From Manihot esculenta (taxonomy: Eukaryota > Streptophyta > Magnoliopsida > Malpighiales > Euphorbiaceae), in the NCBI RefSeq assembly GCF_001659605.2, contig NC_035172.2, forward strand, positions 27,579,342 to 27,643,341: DNA of 64,000 bases, in the 5' to 3' direction. Below the pieces are notes generated by a model. It was not told the origin of the DNA. It was given only the letters and a program-made list of their open reading frames with translations, and ran no database searches. Shown piece by piece: positions 10,419 to 22,733 of the stretch (positions are counted from its first letter, which is position 1; every line of letters starts with the position of its first letter). The position numbers were made by a program, and so were the translations under genes.

Positions 10419-13400
10419 ATGAGAGGAACTCGTCGATCTGCACGATTGACTGGAGTGCCACCTGAGGATAAGGGCATGAGTGCCCGTCCTCCTACATTGC
10501 CTAGGGCAATGTCAAGCAGGTCCAACAGGGACAGAACAGTAAGAGACCCTAGAAGGTCTTTGGATCTGGGTAGAAGCAGATCAGTCAGAGGAACAGTTCA
10601 GGGAGGAGCGTCAGAGGACATGGGGGACGATATGGATGTAGAGCAGAGAAGGGATGGCAGTTTGGGAGTTAGTATGTCAGAAGAGGGAATGGGAGAGTCC
10701 CAAGGAGGCACTCAGGCCTCGGGATTTATTCAGCCACCCTACTACCCACACTTCTCACAAAATCCCGGGTATTCGATGGGAGGTACATCGGATTACCCTA
10801 GCTTCACCCCTTATCCCACACAGATGCCATACCCACCCTACTACCCACCATATTCACAATACCCAATGTATCCACCCCACCTTACTATCCAAATCCAGCA
10901 AACCCTACCTCAGAAAATGTTGCCCCACCTCCTCCACCTACAGAACCAGCAGCCCCTGTTACCCAACCTTCTAGACCTAGCTCAGCCAGTGGGAGCAAGG
11001 TCAAGATGACCGACTACATGAAGTTGGGTGCTCCCCAGTATGAAAAAGGGGATGACCCGTTTGTGTATCTGGAGAGGGTCAAGGTGATTACAGATGAGAT
11101 TGGGGCTGATGATAGTAGAGCCATTCAGATGGCTGGGTTCACACTTAAGTGCAAGAAGGCACGAGAGTGGTTCAAGAATTATGTGAACCCGAGAGTGGAC
11201 AACCTGTCTTGGGAAGAGTTTGCAAACGAGTTTGCAGGATGGGCTTTCCCAGATAGTTCAAGGGAACTGAAGATGATAGAGTTTGAGCAGTTGAGGCAGA
11301 CTGATGAGATGAGTGTAGAGGAGTTCACAGACAGATTCTTGGAGCTGTTGCCATTTGCAGGGCAAAATCTTGACACGGATCAGAAGAGGTCAAGGAGGTA
11401 TATCATGAAACTCCACTCCAGATATTCCTCCTTGATCCAGTCAGCGGATAGGGAGAGCTTTCATGCCATAGTGGATATGGCTCGAAATATGGAGGCCAGT
11501 GCCATCGTTCAGGGGACAGTTAAGCAGTCAGTGGCACAGCCTTCTGGTTCTAAGACCCCAGGCTCTTCTTCTTTTAGTGCAGCAACTTCAGGCAGCAAGA
11601 GGTGGAGCAGTACCACCAAGAAGTCGAAGAAGAACAAGTTTTGGAACAAGGTCAAGTCTAGTCTGGGACTAGGTAGTGGCTCAAGCTCTGGCGCGGATAA
11701 TGCAGTTTGTGCAAAGTGTGGTAGGCTACACAGGGGAGTATGTCGGGCTGGGACAGCAGCCTGCTTCAGATGCGGGCAAGAGGGACACATGGCTCGGGAG
11801 TGTCCTAGGGCAGCTTTTGGAGCACAGTCTCAGCAGACAGCTTCTGGCAGTGTGGCTCAGCCAGCAGCTCCAGCCATGACTCAGGCCAGTGGCAGAGGCA
11901 GAGGGAGAGGGGCAGCCTCTTCTTCAGCGGGTTTCAGAGGTGAAGGTCCATCAGCTCCAGCACGGATCTTCACAATGACTCAACAGGAGGCAGATACATC
12001 GAACACCGTGGTGGCAGGTAACTTAGTCATTGGTTGTTCAGATGTGTATGCCTTGATGGACCCTGGTGCATCTCATTCTTTTATTGCTCCGAGAGCCCTC
12101 CAGAGGTTGGGGTTGATGATCTCTGAGTTAGAGTGTCCTCTCCGGGTCAGTGGACCCAAGTGTGATCCATCAGTGGCAGAGTCAGTCTGCCAATGTAGTC
12201 CTGTGTTTGTTGAGGGAAGATGCTTGTCCGCCGACCTGGTGGTTCTAGATTTGACAGATTTTGACGTCATTCTAGGGATGGACTGGCTATCTACCCATGG
12301 TGCTACCTTGGACTGCAGGGACAAGGTAGTCAGGTTCAGAGTTCAGGATGGGTCAGAGGTTGTCTTCAGGGGAGACAGGAGGGGTACACCTAGAGGTCTG
12401 ATATCAGCTCTTCAGGCTCGTAGGTTGCTTAGGAAGGGATGTCAGGGGTATTTGGCTCATGTCAGAGAGTTAGCAGTCAGGTTAGAGAGCCCGCCTCGGT
12501 GCCAGTGGTTAGAGAGTTTCTAGACGTCTCCCCAGACGAGCTGCCAGGTTTACCGCCTGCTAGGGAGATAGAGTTCGAGATAGAATTGATGCCTGGAACC
12601 CGACCGATCTCTATCCCTCCCTATAGGATGGCTCCAGCCGAGTTGAAAGAATTGAAGGAACAGTTGCAAGAGTTGGTAGAAAAGGGCTTCATCCGACCGA
12701 GCACCTCACCTTGGGTTGCACCAATCTTGTTTGTGAGAAAGAAGGATGGATCCCTTAGGCTTTGTATCGACTACAGGCAGTTGAACAAAGTCACTACCAA
12801 GAATAAGTACCCTTTGCCAAGGATCGACGATCTATTTGACCAGCTAGCCGGAGCAGGTTGTTTCTCCAAAATAGATCTGAGATCTGGGTACCATCAGCTG
12901 AGGATCAGAGATGAGGATGTGCCAAAGACAGCTTTCAGGACCAGATATGGGCATTTTGAGTTCCTTGTAATGCCGTTTGGGTTAACTAACGCCCCTGCAG
13001 CATTCATGGATCTCATGAACAGAGTGTTTAGTCAATACCTGGATCACTTTGTTATTGTCTTCATAGATGATATCTTAGTGTATTCTAGGAATGCAGAGGA
13101 GCATGCCCATCATCTGAGGTTGGTTCTACAGACCTTGAGGGAACATGGCTTGTATGCCAAGTTCTCTAAATGTGAGTTCTGGCTGAGGAGCATTTCGTTC
13201 TTGGGGCATGTAGTGTCAGAGAATGGGATAGAGGTAGACCCCAAGAAGACAGAAACTGTGGCTAACTGGCCTAGACCCACTTCAGTGACGGAGATCAGGA
13301 GTTTCTTGGGTTTGGCAGGTTACTACAGGAGGTTCGTTCAGGACTTCTCGAAAATAGCAGCTCCTCTGACCAGACTAACCAGGAAGAATCAGAAGTTTCT

Positions 13401-15402
13401 GTGGACCGACCAGTGCGAAGAGAGTTTTGAAGAGCTTAAGAAGAGGTTGACTTCAGCACCAGTGTTAGCTCTGCCATCTAGTGATGAGGACTTTACAGTC
13501 TTTTGTGATGCGTCCCGTGTGGGACTGGGTTGTGTGCTGATGCAGAATGAAAGGGTGATTGCTTATGCTTCTAGGCAGCTGAAGAAGCATGAGTTGAATT
13601 ACCCCACGCATGACCTAGAGATGGCAGCAGTAATCTTTGCACTCAAGATGTGGAGGCACTACCTCTATGGGGTAAAATGTGAGATCTTCACATATCATAA
13701 AAGCCTGCAGTACATCCTGAGTCAAAGAGATTTGAACTTGAGACAGAGGAGATGGGTAGAGCTGCTGAGTGACTACGATTGCAAGATTCAGTATCATCCG
13801 GGTAAGGCGAATGTCGTGGCAGATGCCCTAAGCCGGAAGTCACTAGGCAGTCTATCCCACATCACGGCAGAGAGGAGACCAGTGGTGAAGGAGTTTTACA
13901 AGCTCATTGAAGAAGGTCTACAGTTGGAGATGTCTGGTACAGGTGCCTTGGTTGCTCAGATGAAAGTGACACCCGTGTTTCTGGAGCAGGTGGCTCAGAA
14001 ATAGCATGAGGACCCAGAGTTAGTGAAGATTGCCAGGATTGTTCAGTCAGGCAAGGACAGTGAGTTCAGATTTGACAGTAAGGGGATCCTCCGCTATGGG
14101 AGTCGACTGTGTGTACCAGATAACATAGGGCTAAAAGGAGACATTATGAGAGAGGCTCATAATGCAAGATACAGCGTTCACCCCGGAGCCACCAAGATGT
14201 ATCAAGATTTGAAGAAGGTTTATTGGTGGCCAGCGATGAAGAAAGAAGTGGCACAGTTTGTGTCCGCCTGCGAAGTATGTCAGAGGGTGAAGCTGGAACA
14301 CCAGAAGCCGGCTGGAATGCTTAACCCGCTACCTATTCCAGAGTGAAAATGGGAGAATATAGCTATGGACTTCGTAGTGGGGTTACCGGTGGCGTCCAAC
14401 AGAGTGGACTCCATATGGGTGATTGTGGACAGACTCACCAAATCTGCTCACTTCATTCCTGTCAGGAGTGGCTACTCTGTGGACAAGTTGGCGCAGGTAT
14501 ATGTGGATGAGATTGTCAGGCTGCATGGGGTTCCTGTTTCTATAGTGTCAGATAGAGGGCCCCAGTTCACCTCCAGGTTTTGGCGGAGTCTGCAGGATGC
14601 CATGGGTACCAGGTTGGATTTTAGCACTGCCTTCCATCCACAAACAGACGGACAGTCAGAGAGGACCATCCAGACCATAGAAGATATGCTCAGAATGTGT
14701 GTGCTGGACTTTGGCGGTTCTTGGAGGCAGCATCTACTTTTGGTGGAGTTTGCCTACAATAACGGCCATCATGCTAGCATCGGGATGGCTCCATATCAAG
14801 CTTTATATGGGAGGAAGTGCAGGTCACCTGTTTGCTGGGAGGAAGTTGGAGAAAAGGCCTTGGCAGGGCCTGAACTAGTAGAGATTACCAGCAGGGTGGT
14901 ACCCATAATCAGAGAGAGAATCAAGACTGCTGCAAGCAGACAGAAGAGTTATGCAGACATCCGCAGAAGACAGGTAGAGTTCCAGGAGGGGGATCTGGTA
15001 TTGCTCAAGGTGTCTCCAATGAAAGGAGTGGTTCGCTTTGGAAGGAAAGGTAAACTAGCCCCACGATACATTGGACCCTTTGAAATCTTGCAGAAGATTG
15101 GGAATGTGTCGTACAAGCTAGATTTGCCTGCTTCAATGGCAAGAATCCATCCGGTTTTCCATGTTTCAATGTTGAGAAAATTTGTGTCAGATCCGGGCAA
15201 GGTTCTTAGTGAGCCTGATGTGGAGATCTAAGAGGATCTCACCTATGTTGAGCAGCCAGTACGGATCATAGACACCCAGATCAGAAAGCTAAGAAACAAG
15301 GAAATCCCGATGGTGAAAGTGCTATGGAACCACCACAATATGGAAGAGTGCACCTAGGAGACACGGGAGTCCATGCTCCAGCAATACCCTTATCTTTTCT
15401 AA
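10419..15402 (+). pseudogene. Element E gag-pol polyprotein, disabled
   Basis: Domains in order: gag from ATG 10419 (MRGTRRSARLTG), Tyr/Pro-rich segment, capsid-like region (about 11006-11500), CCHC knuckle at 11762-11803, protease DPGA at 12059-12070, RT with FIDD at 13060-13071, RNase H, integrase HHCC zinc finger (about 14160-14290), DDE core ([27 protein letters not shown]) and chromodomain ending in YPYLF before TAA at 15400-15402. Defects: single-base losses near 10880 and 12470, TAG at 14002, TGA at 14344, TAA at 15229, TAG at 15355, and the RNase H TDHKSL motif reads TYHKSL (codon 13693-13695). Three of the stops are Gln/Trp codons changed by C-to-T or G-to-A. The stop at 14002 is shared with element C. 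Confidence 0.95.
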
Positions 15403-15497
15403 GGTTAGTTCTTTGTGAGTTCTATGTGTTTTGTATGTATGTTATGTGTGTGCCGTGCTATGTGCTAGTTGAGGAACATTCGGGGACAAATGTTCTT

Positions 15498-15510
15498 AAG
15501 GGGGGGAGAA
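15498..15510 (+). other. Polypurine tract of element E
   Basis: AAGGGGGGGAGAA directly precedes the 3' LTR and would prime plus-strand DNA synthesis. The same tract is present in C (46685-46697) and, reversed, in B (28639-28653). Confidence 0.88.
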
Positions 15511-17742
15511 TGTAATACCCGGCTAGACTCCGGTATCGGAATTCCTACCGTCCGGTGGAATTTCAGATGTCGGAGACCTCTAGAAGGGTAAAACCATGTC
15601 TTCATGAAATGTTTTAATGTTTTTGATGATTTTAAGTAAAGAGGAAATGAGTTTTTGAATAAAAATACCCTTGGAGGAAACTCAGGTTCGGCCGCCGAAC
15701 ATGCATGCACTTCGGGAGTGCTTTAGGCCCCCGAAGGCATAAGTGAGGAAAGTCCAGGTTCGGCCGCCGAACCTCAAGTTCGGCCGCCGAACATGGCATG
15801 CATGCGGAGGCACTTTCGGCCCCCGAACGTGGCCTGGCCAGCCACTATAAAAGGGTCCCTTAGCCGAAAACGGGCGAGCTTTTCCCCATTTTCGGCCAAG
15901 GTGAGTCCTTCCGCCATTCCTCACCATCCTTGAGTTCTTCCCTTCAAATCTTTCAAGTTTTTCACAAGCTTTTACTTTGTTTTGAAGATTTTCGAGTTTA
16001 AAGCAAGTTTTGGAGCTTTGAGGTTCAAGAACTCAAAATCTCCCACCTTCGAGTTTAGGACGTCTCTCTCTCGATCTTCAAGAGGTAAGAGCCGATCTTA
16101 AGCTCATTTTATGTTTAAAGTAAGTTTTATGCAAGATCTATGGGGTAGAATGCATGTTTAGCTCATAGTTAGGTTTTTGAGTTAATGTTATGTTTTGAGC
16201 AATGTATGTTGGATTTGTGTTGTTGTTGTGTGTTGTAGTTGGGGTTTAAGTTAGTTTGAAGCCCCTAGGAGCCAATGTATGTATATTTGCATGATTTGGA
16301 TGAGTTATATGCATGTTGAGGGATTTGGGAGGCAAATGTGCATAAAGGAGCCAAGTTTCTGCCCTTTGGCAGAAACCAGGTTCGGCAGCCGAAGGAACTT
16401 TCGGCCGCCGAACATGGCTGGGGAGGCAGGCCTTTCGGCTGCCGAAGTTGCCCCCGAAAAGAGACTTTCGTCTCTGTCTGGGACTTTCGGCCGCCGAAGG
16501 TGCCGCCGAATCTGCCTGGGTTTCGGCTCTGGAGGGACTTTCGGCCGCCGAAGGTGCCGCCGAACCTGCCCTGTTCTGCCTTCCTTTACATGTTTTTGCA
16601 TGATCGTTTGAGGTGTTTTAGGGGGTTTTTGGGGGATGTTTTCAGAGTAATGTTCTAGTTGTTTGGTCCCTCATTTGAGTCCGCCTGTGTAGGTTCGGAC
16701 CCGAGGAACCGAGGACCCCAGCAGTGAGTTCAGCTGCTTCTGAGTCAGTAGAGCTTCAGCCAGAGGTGAGTAGAATGACTTTTATGCTTTAAATAAATAA
16801 ATCAATTTTAGCATGATTCACGCATCATGAATGCCATGAGATATAATAGGATGCTTGCATCCAATCACGAATATGTTGCATTGCATATTATGTTTGATGA
16901 TGTGGATGAATGTTGAATGATCCTTTAGTCCCCATATGTTATGATGATGATGTTACGGCACGGAAGACCAGTGAGGCCCATTCTACGCCCCTGGCACCAT
17001 GTAAGAGAAAGACCAGTGAGGCCCATTCTACGCCCCTGGCACAGTTGGTCCATGTTATGTTATGTTATGTAAGAGAAAGACCAGTGAGGCCCATTCTACG
17101 CCCCTGGCACAGTTGGACCATGTAGGGAGCTATTGGTGACAAATTCATCCTTGATGTGATTAGCTGTGATGTGATGCATTTCATGTTATCATGTGTTTAA
17201 AATGTTTTATTATTCTGCTCACTGGGCTCTTGTAGCTCACCCCTCTCCCTTAACCCCCAGGTTTGCAGGTACAGGGTAGACCAGGAGGTCAGCAAGAGTA
17301 AAGAAGTCTTGTGTATGTAATAGTTAGAATGTGGACATGACAAATTGTATAATGATGTATAGATATGTAATGTAACGATGTTGAGGTTAAAAGTGTGCTT
17401 GACCATAGTTATTGTAATCCCTTTTTGATACATGATCTTAATGTTTATGGATGTCCATGTTTAGCCAACTCAACTCTTGTTATGCCACCCATTGGGGGCA
17501 TTGATGAGATCCCACAGAGGGGTCAAGTTTATGATTATGTATATGTTCAGTGCATGCACAGGTTGAGTTTGGCGTATGATAGAATGCATGAAAGAGAAGT
17601 TTTAAATTTTTATGTATGTTCTTGATCATGTATGGGATTAAACAGGTTTCCAAGATGTATGTTTGGCTTGCTACGGGTCCCGGCGGCCTTAAGTCGACCC
17701 GGATCCTAGCGCCGGTAGCGGTCCGATTTTCGGGTCGTTACA
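15511..17742 (+). repeat. 3' LTR of element E
   Basis: 2232 bp with the same termini as the 5' LTR. It carries an extra unit in the downstream GCC-box-like cluster (about 16498-16552). Nearly all differences from the 5' LTR are transitions, fitting deamination of methylated cytosines. The ATAGT TSD follows at 17743-17747. Confidence 0.93.
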
Positions 17743-17747
17743 ATAGT

Positions 17748-18785
17748 ACCAGGAGCGACCTGGACTATCCAGGAGCGACCTGGTATGGCTACCTCATGCC
17801 ATAACTCATCTGTATCTCTGTTTATATCAAGGGCTAAGGATCATCCAACATTCATCCATACACATATCATCTTATGCAATGCATCATATTCGTGAATTCT
17901 AATGCAATACAGCCTAAGACATAACATGGCAGTTTATGATGCATGAATCATGGTAGAGACGTGTCAGTTCTCAAGTAAATTATGAAGTTTAGTTCCACTC
18001 AGCTGTAGCCACTGCTTGGCTAACTCTGGGCCAACTCTCAATCTGCCACACCTACCACTGGTGACCTCCTCGATCTCTCGGGTCCAAACCTACACAAGTG
18101 GACTCGAATGAGGTGTCAAACTAGCTCAATAATAACTCTATAGATCTCCCCAAAAAACCCTTACAAAGCTCTTAGAACAAGCACATAAAGCATGCAAAAG
18201 AAGGCTGGACAGAATACTTTCGGCGGCAGGTTCGGCGGCCGAATGTCCTATCCAGAGCCGAAACTCAAGCACCTTCGGCGGCCGAATCTCTACTTTTGGC
18301 TGCCGAACCCTTTCGGGGGCAAGGGTCGGGGGCTGAAACACACTCCAGAGACGAAAGTCTCTAACCTTTGGCGGCACCTTCGGCGGCTGAATCCCCCTTC
18401 CAGAGCCGAAACTCAAAACGCTCGGGGGCAAGCTGTGGCAGCTGAAGCCACCTCTTCAGGGGTTCGGCGGCCGAATGTACGTTCGGCTGCCGAACCTGAG
18501 TTCATCCAGAACTCATCCTCGACGGCAACCAAGCTCCTCACTCCTTCCCAACACCCAAAACATGCAAAACTCACTCTGCAACATACATATACTCTAGTAA
18601 ATGCACAAAGGGGTCCAAAACTAACTTAAAACCCCAACAAAAACAACAAACATAACACATATACAAGCTTTCATGCATAAACCCTCAAAAACACCCTTTT
18701 AAACCTAATCAAGCAACTCTCCCCAAAACCTCCATAAAATCTCTAGAAATCATTAAAAGAAGTTCCAGATCTTCACTTACCTCTT
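17748..18785 (-). repeat. Element D 3' LTR, right part, truncated
   Basis: This continues the D LTR after E, matching the 5' LTR from about 23622 onward, including the CCAGGAGCGACCTGG pair and GCC-box-like motifs at about 18218-18500. The match stops at about 18785, just after CTTCACTTACCTCTT. There the sequence jumps to the CGTCCCGAATGTT stretch normally found beyond the polypurine tract. About 0.5 kb of LTR, including its TATA region, and the polypurine tract are missing. Confidence 0.82.
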
Positions 18786-21025
18786 CGTCCCGAATGTTAA
18801 CAAACATACAAATAAACAAATGAAGCGAAAATCTGCTCTCCAAAGAGATACACAGATATCGCTGGAGTAAGAACTCCCAGGTCTCCTATCCATACGACAC
18901 TCATGGGGTGATTCTAAGAGACTTCTCTTCTCAAATCTTCCTATTCTTCTATTCTGCGAGCTGAGTGTGTATGATCCGTTCTACCTATGCTATACAGGTG
19001 AGATTTCCTGAGATCTCCACCTCTGGTTCATACAGAACTTCTATTGGATCCAACACCACTCCAGACCAAAAGAAATAAGGAAACCAAGTGGTTCTCCTCT
19101 TAGACGTAGATTAATCCTCTCTCCTTAATCCTCTACAGGATTCCATGGATTTCACCTTTTATCTTTCACCCCTCAACGGCTCACTACACACTGGAGACAC
19201 CATAAACAACATTGTAACCTTCCGCTACGCACTCTGATCCTTGCCCGCCTTTCTTCTTCTTTCCTATACTGGCTTCTTCTCTTTTGATCCCTTCCTACTA
19301 CACTGGACTAACTCTAGCTCTCAACAGCTAGCACTCAGATTTCAGATCTAGCTTGGAAAACAACTGGCTCCTGCTAGCTGATCCAACCGATCATCAGGCT
19401 GAAGTAATACATGTTCCTATAGGATAAACTGGTAAGCGACTTCTGACTGAGGGCAGCTAACATCTCATCTGCCTCATCCAGTAGATACTGTTTTGTATAC
19501 TCAGAGTCGCTGAGCAGTTTTTACCCCTTACCTCTGTTTCAGACTCTTCACTATAAACTCCTTTGATCGATAAAGATCTCATCTCTACTCAACCTGCTAA
19601 ACTGACTTTTCTCTAACTTTCGACATATAGTTCCCGACTCTCAAATCTATTATGGAAAACAACCAGCTTCTACTAGCTGTTCCTATAGATCATCCATTCT
19701 ACATGGGAACACCTGTCATTGGTAGTGATTTTGTTCAACTGTTCATAGTCGTTACAAAATCTCAAGGTTTCATCCTTCGTTTCTCACACTGACACTGGAA
19801 CATTCCAGGGTGAGGTACTAGGTCGGAGACAACCTTTATCTACCAAGCTTCTCTATACTACTCTGACTATTCTCTCTCTGCAGGTGCCAGCCTGTAGGGT
19901 GGAAGGAAAGAAATGGTTCTGCATCCAGACACCACTTCTATTCCAAACTCAGACTCCCTGACAGATGGTAAACCTAACAGCTCGTCTGGGAAAAACATCT
20001 AGAACTCACTAACTACGGGCATTGAGGCTACTTCCCCGATCTGACTACGAAACTCGCTCACAAGAGCTAGAACCCTCTGACATCCTTTCCTGTGTACCTA
20101 TGAGCCTGCTGGGCTGACATCAAACCTCTAGGCACCTATACTCTGTCCCCTCCAAGGACTACCTCTGATCCATCCAGCACTCTGAACTCTCCTACCTTGT
20201 CTCTGCAGACACAGGTAGTACAATGAGTAGTTAGCCAATCCGCCCTAGAATGACATTACATAGTCAATTCTAGAACCATAAGGTCAGCTGGAGAGCATCT
20301 ACTCACCACAAACTCTAAACTGAACTGACTGACTGACTCTGCCTCAGATGGATCATACTCAGGTCCACTGACCCAGAGAAAACACTCTAAGCTCAGAAGT
20401 TATCAAACCCACTCTATCAACGGCTCACTAAGCAACAAGGAAAGAGAAACACTCGGGTTCAAAACAAATAGCATACACGTCCGAACATCCACAAGTGAAC
20501 GTACCTGACGTCACTGTGTTCGATGTGATAGCCTCCTACTGAGTCAGGGTGAAGATCCGAGCTAAGGCTAACGGAACTTCCCTCGGGAATCTAAAGAAAA
20601 GGCTAACCTTTTCCTCTGCCTCAACCACCACCAAAACCCAGACCAAACTGAAAGTCTCCTCCTGAACTTACACTTTCTCTTACTCTTTTCTTTCTCTGTT
20701 CTACTCTAGTTTACTTACTCTTCTCTTCCTCTTATTCTGATCTATTTCACTTACTTTTCTCTTACTTACTTTTATTCTTTTCTTACTCTTCTAGTTCTTA
20801 CTCTATTTTCTGCATTATTTCTTATACTTGAGGGCTGCACTCAGAGATGAGAGATCACTCTCCCTATACCTGGATTTTATAAAATCCACGGCTATAGCAT
20901 CTCATAGCAACACTCTCGAGCTCTTTCCTGGCTCACTAACCTCTAACTACTCACTCGTCTCTGAACCTTTATCTCTGAACTTTTGCTCTGACCATTTAAC
21001 TCTATTACACTACACTTTACTATTC
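18786..21025 (-). pseudogene. Element D pol remnant, rearranged and decayed
   Basis: By eye, minus-strand stretches resemble the chromodomain and integrase end (about 18830-19080), an RT segment (about 19335-19420), the RNase H end (about 19430-19560), a second copy of that RT segment extending further (about 19640-19900), the protease-RT linker (about 19960-20020), protease (about 20100-20500) and the gag-protease boundary (about 20460-20600). One RT piece lies on the wrong side of RNase H, so order and copy number are disturbed. No long frame survives. Positions 20660-20830 are a pyrimidine-rich, low-complexity stretch. Confidence 0.6.
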
Positions 21026-22450
21026 TCACATCAACTGATATTCTACAGTGCCCGGAAAAACATACACATCAGAACACTCAAAAGTGAGCTTACCTGGCAC
21101 CACTGTGTTCGATGTGTCTGTCTCTGGCTGAACCTGGGTGAAAATCCGAGCCAAAACTGACGGACCTTCATTTAAATAACCTACTGAAGAAGAGACTACC
21201 CCTCTTTCTCTGCCTCTACCCTGCTCCGAGGGTGGAGCTTCTGGTTGAACTATTTTGTCTGAGGATGTCTGTGGGACCTGTGCTGACACGGTCGTAATGG
21301 GACACTCTCATGCCATGTGCCCCTCCTGTCCGCACCTGAAACATGCTGTTGTCCCAATCCGACAGACTCCTTTGTGCATCCTACCGCACCTCGTACAACC
21401 AGAACTATTCCAACCAGAACTCGAGCCATCACTAAAACCCATACTAAACTTGAACCTATTCCAGAACTCTCTTTTCTTTGACCCTTTCAGGCCTCTAACT
21501 TTCTGTTTACTCTTTGCCGCAGCCTCACCCAAAGGGAAACGATCAATATTCTCTGGGTAATTGTCTATACTCATATTTTCTGTCTGCCTTAATTGCTCAA
21601 ATTCACTCTCCTTACGCTCCCTTGAGCTATCTGGAAATGCCCATCCTGCAAATTCTGTAGCAAACTGCTCCCAGAATAAGCTTTCTACCCTCGGGTCCAC
21701 ATATTGTTTGAACCATTTCCTTTCCTTTTTACATTTCAACGTGAACCCTGCCATCTGAATGGCTCTACTCTCACTGGCTCCTAACTCATCAGTTATCATC
21801 TTGACCGTTCTGAGATACTCAAAAGGGTCATCACCAGTCTCAAATTTGGGAACATCCAACCTCAAATAGTCTGTCATCTGTACCATACTTCCTCCAGATG
21901 AACTAGGCTTGGGTGTTTGGACAACTGGGGCTACTGATTCTACTGGTGGTGGAGGAGGTGCAACATTCCCTGGGTTAGGGTTTGCTGAACTTGGATAACC
22001 AAAGAAGGGTGGAAACATGGTATACTGTGGATATGGCGGATAAAAGGAAGGATAGGGCATAAAGGTGGGATATGGGTGATATTTAGGAAAGTCCGATGTA
22101 CCACCCATCGGGTACTCTGACCCCCACAGGTAGGGTGGATACTGAGGTGGAATAAATCTCGAGGCCTGAGTGCCTCCTTGGGACTTACCAATATCTCCTC
22201 CTAACATACTCATGCCAAAGCTACCATCTCTGCTCTGCTCATCCTCCTCTACTTCCCTCATATCCCCTGACATACCACTCTGAACGACTCCCCTTCTACT
22301 CTCATCAACAGACCTTCTAGGGTCCCTTGATGTACCTTCTCTGCTTAATCTATCTGATGTTGCCCTTTGTAGAATGGGGAGATGGGCATCCATGTCCTCA
22401 TTCTCTGGCGGAGCTCCAGTCAATCCAGCAGATCGACGAGTTCCTCTCAT
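21026..22450 (-). pseudogene. gag: Element D gag, internally deleted
   Basis: It starts at minus-strand ATG 22450-22448 (MRGTRRSAGLTGAPP). The Tyr/Pro-rich and capsid-like parts follow to about LRQTENMSI, then roughly 90 codons present in A, B, C and E are missing before the basic segment and the [11 protein letters not shown] knuckle. The knuckle's next Arg codon is TGA (stop at 21308). The frame resumes at 21289 and includes a second copy of the gag-protease boundary, which also occurs at 20460-20600. The upstream leader 22451-22718 matches the leaders of the other copies. Confidence 0.82.
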
Positions 22451-22718
22451 CCTGCCTCTGAAAAGCACAACATCACACAAAACATCAAATGATCCATGTG
22501 AGAACACATGAATCCACAACCCATATGGAAAACATATCAATAATGCATTCATGGCATTCCACATCATCATGCAAGACAGGACTCCACATCCTATCCTAGT
22601 GGACATGCTTTTGCCTATTGTGCTTACCCTCCTATACAAGACAACACCTCTTTCCGATGTGGGATATCTCTATTCCTTGAGCATCTTTGCTCAACACATC
22701 GTACTCTTGAGGCCCTAT

Positions 22719-22730
22719 ACTCTGATACCA
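22719..22730 (-). other. Primer binding site of element D
   Basis: The minus strand reads TGGTATCAGAGT, one mismatch from the initiator-Met site in the other elements. It lies three bases inside the 5' LTR. Confidence 0.85.
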
Positions 22731-22733
22731 ATC

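Larger units (their letters stand above)
7967..17742 (+). mobile_element. Element E: complete-layout chromovirus-type Ty3/gypsy retrotransposon
   Basis: E is the only copy in the window with both LTRs, primer site, gag, protease, RT, RNase H, integrase, chromodomain and polypurine tract in uninterrupted order (9776 bp). It is flanked by a perfect ATAGT duplication (7962-7966 and 17743-17747). Its LTRs differ, by eye, at about 20 bases in 2.2 kb plus a few indels, so it is a recent insertion. It is nevertheless dead: gag-pol has two single-base frameshifts and four stop codons in pol. Confidence 0.95.

Noticed and set aside
20660..20830. Pyrimidine-rich stretch as a possible polypurine tract or splice-type signal
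   Set aside because: It is inside the scrambled D internal region, not next to an LTR, and is low-complexity TTACTCTTTTC-type sequence.
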